From M50B103 sp041667565 (GTDB taxonomy: Bacteria; Fidelibacterota; Fidelibacteria; Fidelibacterales; Fidelibacteraceae): DNA of 8,587 nucleotides. This document shows positions 5,168-8,587 of the stretch, piece after piece. A program made the position numbers and the translations under genes. Numbering within the stretch: the stretch's first letter is position 1; every line of letters starts with the position of its first letter. The notes beneath the pieces were generated by a model. The model searched no databases and was not told where the DNA came from. It saw nothing but the letters and a program-made list of their open reading frames with translations. Where the stretch lies: NCBI GenBank assembly GCA_964572745.1, contig CAZNFT010000069.1, positions 1 to 8,587 of the forward strand, read 5' to 3'.

Positions 5168-6574
5168 ATGAAAAACACATATTTTGACCTCATTGATCAG
5201 AGTTATTATTTTCCTCAAGAGGGATTTGACTTAAGGGACGGCTATTTAACTTTTCATGGTGTTTCTTTGAAATACCTGATAGAAAAGCATGGAACGCCCT
5301 TTCGTTTTATATATTTACCTAAAATTGGCGATCAAATAAAAAAAGCCAGGAATTTATTCAATCGTGCCATAAAAAAGAACAAGTATAACGGGAAATATTA
5401 TTTTTGCTACTGTACAAAATGCAATCACTTCTATCATGTTATTAATGAAGCTTTAAAACACGATGTTAATATTGAAACCTCCTCTGCCTACGATATCGAC
5501 CTTATCTTACATTTGTATAAAGACAAGAAAATTGATAAAAACCGAATCATTGTTCATAATGGTTATAAAACGGATGACTATCTTGAAAAGATCATTTTGC
5601 TTCAGGAAGCCGGGTTTCATAATTCTATATTGGTTCTTGATAGTGTAAAGGAATTAGATCGCATCCGTAAAATCCGTCCCAATCACAAATTGAAGATCGG
5701 CTTGCGTATGGCTATTAATGAACAAGCTCAGTCGGCTTATTATACCTCTCGTTTAGGTATTCCTTATAGTGATATGATGAATTTTTACAATGAACAAATT
5801 GAAAACAATCCCAATGTAGAACTAAAGATGCTTCACTTTTTTGTTGATACAGGTATTAAAGATACGCTTTACTATTGGGGAGAATTTCAGAAAGCGCTTA
5901 AACTTTATGTGGAATTAAAAAGAGAGAGTGCGTCGCTGGATTCTTTTAATCTTGGAGGCGGTTTTCCTGTTCGAAATCATCTTGGCTTTGAATATAATTA
6001 CGAAAGCATGATCAATACCATTATTGAGACCATTAAAACTACTTGCAGTCAAGAAAACATACCCGATCCAAATATTTATACGGAATTTGGAAAATATACT
6101 GTAGGAGAAGCCGGTGCCATCATTTTTAAGGTACTTGAGCAGAAAACACAGAACGATGCCGAGGCCTGGTATATTATCAATAATAGCTTAATGAACACAA
6201 TTCCCGATGCCTGGAGCATTCATGAGAAATTTATTCTTCTTCCCTTGAATAAATGGCACAATGAATATCAGCGCGTTAATATCGGCGGTATAAGTTGTGA
6301 TCATTCCGACTATTATAATTCCGAAGACCTGAATCAGGAAATATTGCTTCCAAAATATTCCGATAAGGATAAAGAACCCCTGTATATCGGCTTTTTCCAT
6401 ACAGGCGCTTATCAGGATTCGATCAGCGGTTATGGGGGAATTAAACATTGCCTCATTCCTTCTCCCAAACACGTGATTATTGATCGTGACGAAAAAGGTA
6501 ATTTTACCGACACGGTTTATCGCGAAGAGCAATCTGCTCATGAAATGTTTAAAATATTAGGATATGATAAATAA
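5168..6574 (+). CDS. PLP-dependent arginine decarboxylase (alanine-racemase fold)
   Basis: The 468-residue protein decarboxylates an amino acid, very likely L-arginine to agmatine plus CO2, in the cytoplasm. Residues about 40-330 form the PLP-binding barrel and the rest is the C-terminal beta domain. The PLP lysine is K84 in CYCTKCNH. The phosphate-binding glycine loop is NLGGGFPV at 261-268, and EFGKYTVGEAG at 306-316 matches the family's E-x-GR segment. The catalytic cysteine-aspartate pair is C377-D378 in ISCDHSDY, followed by HTGAYQD at 411-417. The length suits the short FCB-group type; E. coli SpeA is about 650 residues. The N-terminus MKNTYFDLIDQ matches my memory of homologues and supports this start despite a weak ribosome site. 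The substrate call relies on the adjacent agmatinase; a lysine, ornithine or carboxynorspermidine decarboxylase is possible but less likely. It is the first gene of the operon and its stop overlaps or nearly abuts the next start. Confidence 0.88.
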   Translation: MKNTYFDLIDQSYYFPQEGFDLRDGYLTFHGVSLKYLIEKHGTPFRFIYLPKIGDQIKKARNLFNRAIKKNKYNGKYYFCYCTKCNHFYHVINEALKHDVNIETSSAYDIDLILHLYKDKKIDKNRIIVHNGYKTDDYLEKIILLQEAGFHNSILVLDSVKELDRIRKIRPNHKLKIGLRMAINEQAQSAYYTSRLGIPYSDMMNFYNEQIENNPNVELKMLHFFVDTGIKDTLYYWGEFQKALKLYVELKRESASLDSFNLGGGFPVRNHLGFEYNYESMINTIIETIKTTCSQENIPDPNIYTEFGKYTVGEAGAIIFKVLEQKTQNDAEAWYIINNSLMNTIPDAWSIHEKFILLPLNKWHNEYQRVNIGGISCDHSDYYNSEDLNQEILLPKYSDKDKEPLYIGFFHTGAYQDSISGYGGIKHCLIPSPKHVIIDRDEKGNFTDTVYREEQSAHEMFKILGYDK

Positions 6575-6575
6575 A

Positions 6576-7439
6576 ATGAAAACTTATGCAGGCATTGAAG
6601 AAGAATTCGCGGGTTTTAAAAAAGCCGCCGTTCTTTTGCAATCCATTCCCTACGATGGTACCAGCACCTGGGGAAAAGGTGCAGATAGTGGCTTTGAAGC
6701 TTTTCTTGAGGCCTCTGAGAATATGGAGCTTTATGATATCGAAACCGATAGCGAAGTTTACAAAAAAGGCATTCATATTTTATCGGCTATTAGTGAAAAT
6801 GCTTCGCCTGAAGCAGTCTATAAAAAGGTACACAACAATACAAAGTCTCTGCTTGAAACCGATAAATTCCTGACTTTTTTTGGCGGAGAGCATTCCATTA
6901 GTATTGGCATTATAGACGCCATGATAGACAAGTATCCCAATATCACCATTGTTCAGCTTGATGCTCACGCCGATCTGAGAAAAGATTATCTGGGCTCAGC
7001 TTACAACCATGCTTGCGCACTACACAGGGCAAACGAACGCGCTAATCTTATACAAGTGGGCATACGCAGCATGGATTTTTGTGAAAAACAATATCTTAAA
7101 AATGAGAATTGTTTTTTTGCCCAAGAAATTGTGGGTCGCACAGACTGGATACAAAAGGCTCTTGAAAAAATGACAGATAAGGTTTACATCACTGTGGATC
7201 TGGATGTTTTTGATCCTTCCATCATGCCCTCAACCGGGACCCCTGAGCCGGGTGGATTGGATTGGTATCTTGCTACGAAATTTTTAAAAGAGATATTTAA
7301 AAATAAAAATGTACTGGGTTTTGACCTGGTTGAATTAGCACCTATCAAAGATAATAAAGCCCCGGATTTTTTGGCGGCTAAATTATATTATAAGATGCTA
7401 TCATACAAATTTAATAAAAGTGAGAAAAAAGATGAATAA
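6576..7439 (+). CDS. speB: Agmatinase (agmatine ureohydrolase), arginase family
   Basis: The 287-residue enzyme hydrolyses agmatine to putrescine and urea with a binuclear Mn centre. All six usual metal ligands are present: H106 in FFGGEHSIS, D129, H131 and D133 in QLDAHADLR, and D208 and D210 in TVDLDVFDPS. The segment MPSTGTPEPGG that follows is the agmatinase/arginase family signature. The N-terminal IPYDGTSTWGKGA is also typical. I prefer ATG 6576, one base after the decarboxylase TAA. An ATG at 6564 would add four residues and overlap the upstream gene by 11 bp, and its AGGA is too close to serve it. Tight coupling with the decarboxylase makes the two-step route arginine to agmatine to putrescine very likely. 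Arginase is the main alternative; the context argues against it. Confidence 0.93.
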   Translation: MKTYAGIEEEFAGFKKAAVLLQSIPYDGTSTWGKGADSGFEAFLEASENMELYDIETDSEVYKKGIHILSAISENASPEAVYKKVHNNTKSLLETDKFLTFFGGEHSISIGIIDAMIDKYPNITIVQLDAHADLRKDYLGSAYNHACALHRANERANLIQVGIRSMDFCEKQYLKNENCFFAQEIVGRTDWIQKALEKMTDKVYITVDLDVFDPSIMPSTGTPEPGGLDWYLATKFLKEIFKNKNVLGFDLVELAPIKDNKAPDFLAAKLYYKMLSYKFNKSEKKDE

Positions 7440-8409
7440 CAAAGGTCCTGTTTCACAGTTTATCTGTGAACATTATAAGCATTTTAATTCGGCAACATTG
7501 GTCGATGCCGCCAAAGCTTATGAAAAACAATTGCAAGATGGTAACAAGATGATGATCACCCTTGCCGGCGCTATGAGTACAGCCGAATTAGGTAAATCTC
7601 TGGCTGAAATGATCCGTCAGGACAAGGTGCAGATCATTACCTGTACCGGTGCAAATCTTGAAGAAGATATCATGAATCTGGTTGCACATTCACATTATAA
7701 GCGTGTACCCGAATATCGCGACCTGACACCTCAGCAAGAATGGGATCTGATGGAAGCCGGTTTAAATCGCGTGACAGATACTTGTATCCCGGAAGATATG
7801 GCTTTTCGCAGACTGCAATCACATATTTTTGAGATCTGGAAAAACGCAGAAAATAATGGTAAAAGATATTTCCCTCATGAATACATGTATAAAATGCTCT
7901 TATCCGGCGTACTGGAAGAATATTATGAAATTGATCCCAAGAATAGCTGGATGCTGGCTGCCGCTGAAAAGAATTTACCCATCGTTGTGCCGGGTTGGGA
8001 AGACTCCACTATGGGCAATATTTTTGCTTCTTATTGTATTAAAGGTGAGCTAAAGCCTTCGACCATGAAATCCGGTATTGAATACATGATCTGGCTGGCA
8101 GATTGGTACACCCAAAATACACAAGAGAAAGGTATAGGATTTTTCCAAATCGGTGGTGGTATTTCCGGTGATTTTCCCATCTGTGTTGTCCCAATGTTGT
8201 ATCAGGATCTTGAAAGGACAGATACGCCATTCTGGAGTTATTTTTGTCAGATCTCTGATTCTACAACAAGCTATGGTTCATACTCAGGTGCTATACCAAA
8301 CGAAAAGATCACTTGGGGAAAACTCGATGTGACGACACCCTCCTTTGTGATAGAATCGGATGCCACTATTGTTGCTCCCTTGGTATTTGCGTATTTGTTG
8401 GGATGGTAG
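7432..8409 (+). CDS. Deoxyhypusine synthase-family protein, possible homospermidine synthase
   Basis: The 325-residue protein belongs to the NAD-dependent DHS family. Recognisable parts are the dinucleotide-binding CTGANLEED (71-79), VVPGWEDSTMGN (185-196), GGGISGDFP (241-249) and the catalytic-lysine motif EKITWGK, with K297 at the position of human DHS Lys329. Canonical DHS moves the aminobutyl group of spermidine onto an eIF5A lysine. Bacteria have no eIF5A, and plant homospermidine synthases evolved from DHS, so a small-molecule polyamine acceptor such as putrescine is a reasonable inference. By eye alignment with human DHS as I remember it, Trp and Glu beside the lysine are kept, but Asp243, His288 and Asp316 are replaced (N196, D247, Y284). 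I choose ATG 7432, which overlaps the agmatinase end by 8 bp (ATGAATAA), over GTG 7420. It is last in the operon and receives putrescine made upstream. Confidence 0.87.
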   Translation: MNNKGPVSQFICEHYKHFNSATLVDAAKAYEKQLQDGNKMMITLAGAMSTAELGKSLAEMIRQDKVQIITCTGANLEEDIMNLVAHSHYKRVPEYRDLTPQQEWDLMEAGLNRVTDTCIPEDMAFRRLQSHIFEIWKNAENNGKRYFPHEYMYKMLLSGVLEEYYEIDPKNSWMLAAAEKNLPIVVPGWEDSTMGNIFASYCIKGELKPSTMKSGIEYMIWLADWYTQNTQEKGIGFFQIGGGISGDFPICVVPMLYQDLERTDTPFWSYFCQISDSTTSYGSYSGAIPNEKITWGKLDVTTPSFVIESDATIVAPLVFAYLLGW

Positions 8410-8587
8410 CTTAACAAGTAAAAAGTCGAAGACTTGCCGAAGCTTTCTGTTCGGCCATAATCTTGGCGTAGGCTAGGCGAAGTTGGAGGCAAAGGTGTGT
8501 CGGAAGTCAGTTAGGAATTAAGAAGGAATTTTGATAGATCCTGACTTGATTTCCTGTTTTCTGATTAAGTTGCTTGGGTCAACCTTG
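8410..8587. repeat. Intergenic inverted-repeat cluster
   Basis: No gene is supported in these 178 bp. Close together lie AAGTC-gaa-GACTT (8423-8435), GCCGAA (8436-8441) facing TTCGGC (8450-8455), and the partly repeated GGCGTAGGCTAGGCG (8464-8478). An AAGTCAG/CTGACTT pair (about 8505-8547) follows. GC content is locally higher than in the genes. The reverse strand has an apparent frame reading like PTSPSLRQDYGRTESFG, a kind of spurious peptide I recall from dispersed intergenic repeats. One of the hairpins may end the polyamine transcript, though no clear U tract follows. Confidence 0.4.

Noticed and set aside
6188..6541. A 117-codon reverse-strand frame inside the decarboxylase gene.
   Set aside because: It lies fully opposite a gene with strong family motifs, has no ribosome site, and its sequence is not protein-like.
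7420..7431. GTG start adding MRKK to the DHS-like protein.
   Set aside because: ATG 7432 gives the compact 8-bp overlap and an N-terminus (MNNKGPVSQFI) that fits homologues as I remember them; neither start has a strong ribosome site.
1..8587. CRISPR arrays, complete insertion sequences or rRNA genes.
   Set aside because: No regularly spaced direct repeats, no transposase and no conserved rRNA segments were seen on either strand.

Overview
The window looks like a chromosomal segment from an AT-rich bacterium. The best taxonomic clue is the arginine decarboxylase / agmatinase / deoxyhypusine-synthase-like operon at the right end. From memory, this order and the about 468-residue decarboxylase type recur in the FCB group (Bacteroidota and relatives). 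Clear AAGGAG ribosome sites and TTGxxx-17-TATAxT promoters are less typical of classical Bacteroidia/Flavobacteriia, so a deeper FCB lineage (for example Cloacimonadota-like) is possible. This assignment is an inference, about 50% sure.

Left part (1-3023) is a small accessory region. It opens with the GC-rich end of a structured transcript and its terminator. Next come a 16-bp inverted repeat pair, the stranded C-terminal piece of a tyrosine recombinase (265-453, with its own terminator), and a promoter with a foldable leader of about 110 nt. After these lie a 27-codon ORF, a membrane-anchored Sel1-repeat protein and an unrecognised 200-residue protein. Base composition is visibly lower in GC here than on the right. 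A gene-free 240-bp stretch with short repeats closes the region. A decayed integrative element or genomic island is the simplest reading.

Middle part (3024-4890): two genes run leftward, a zinc-ribbon/Smr-domain protein followed by a GNAT acetyltransferase. Divergent from them is a gene for a secreted, very basic protein with two SHOCT-like helical hairpins. It ends at a near-perfect 17-bp terminator hairpin. The divergent intergenic region has a -10 box on each strand and a 12-bp palindrome.

Right part (4890-8587): after a promoter and a leader of about 145 nt comes a tightly overlapping three-gene polyamine operon. Arginine is decarboxylated to agmatine, agmatine is hydrolysed to putrescine, and a DHS-family protein probably transfers an aminobutyl group to an acceptor not identified here. 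Bacteria lack eIF5A, and this homologue has changed several residues that bind spermidine in human DHS. Its substrate is the most interesting open question in the window. The last 178 bp hold short inverted repeats that look like dispersed intergenic repeat sequence.
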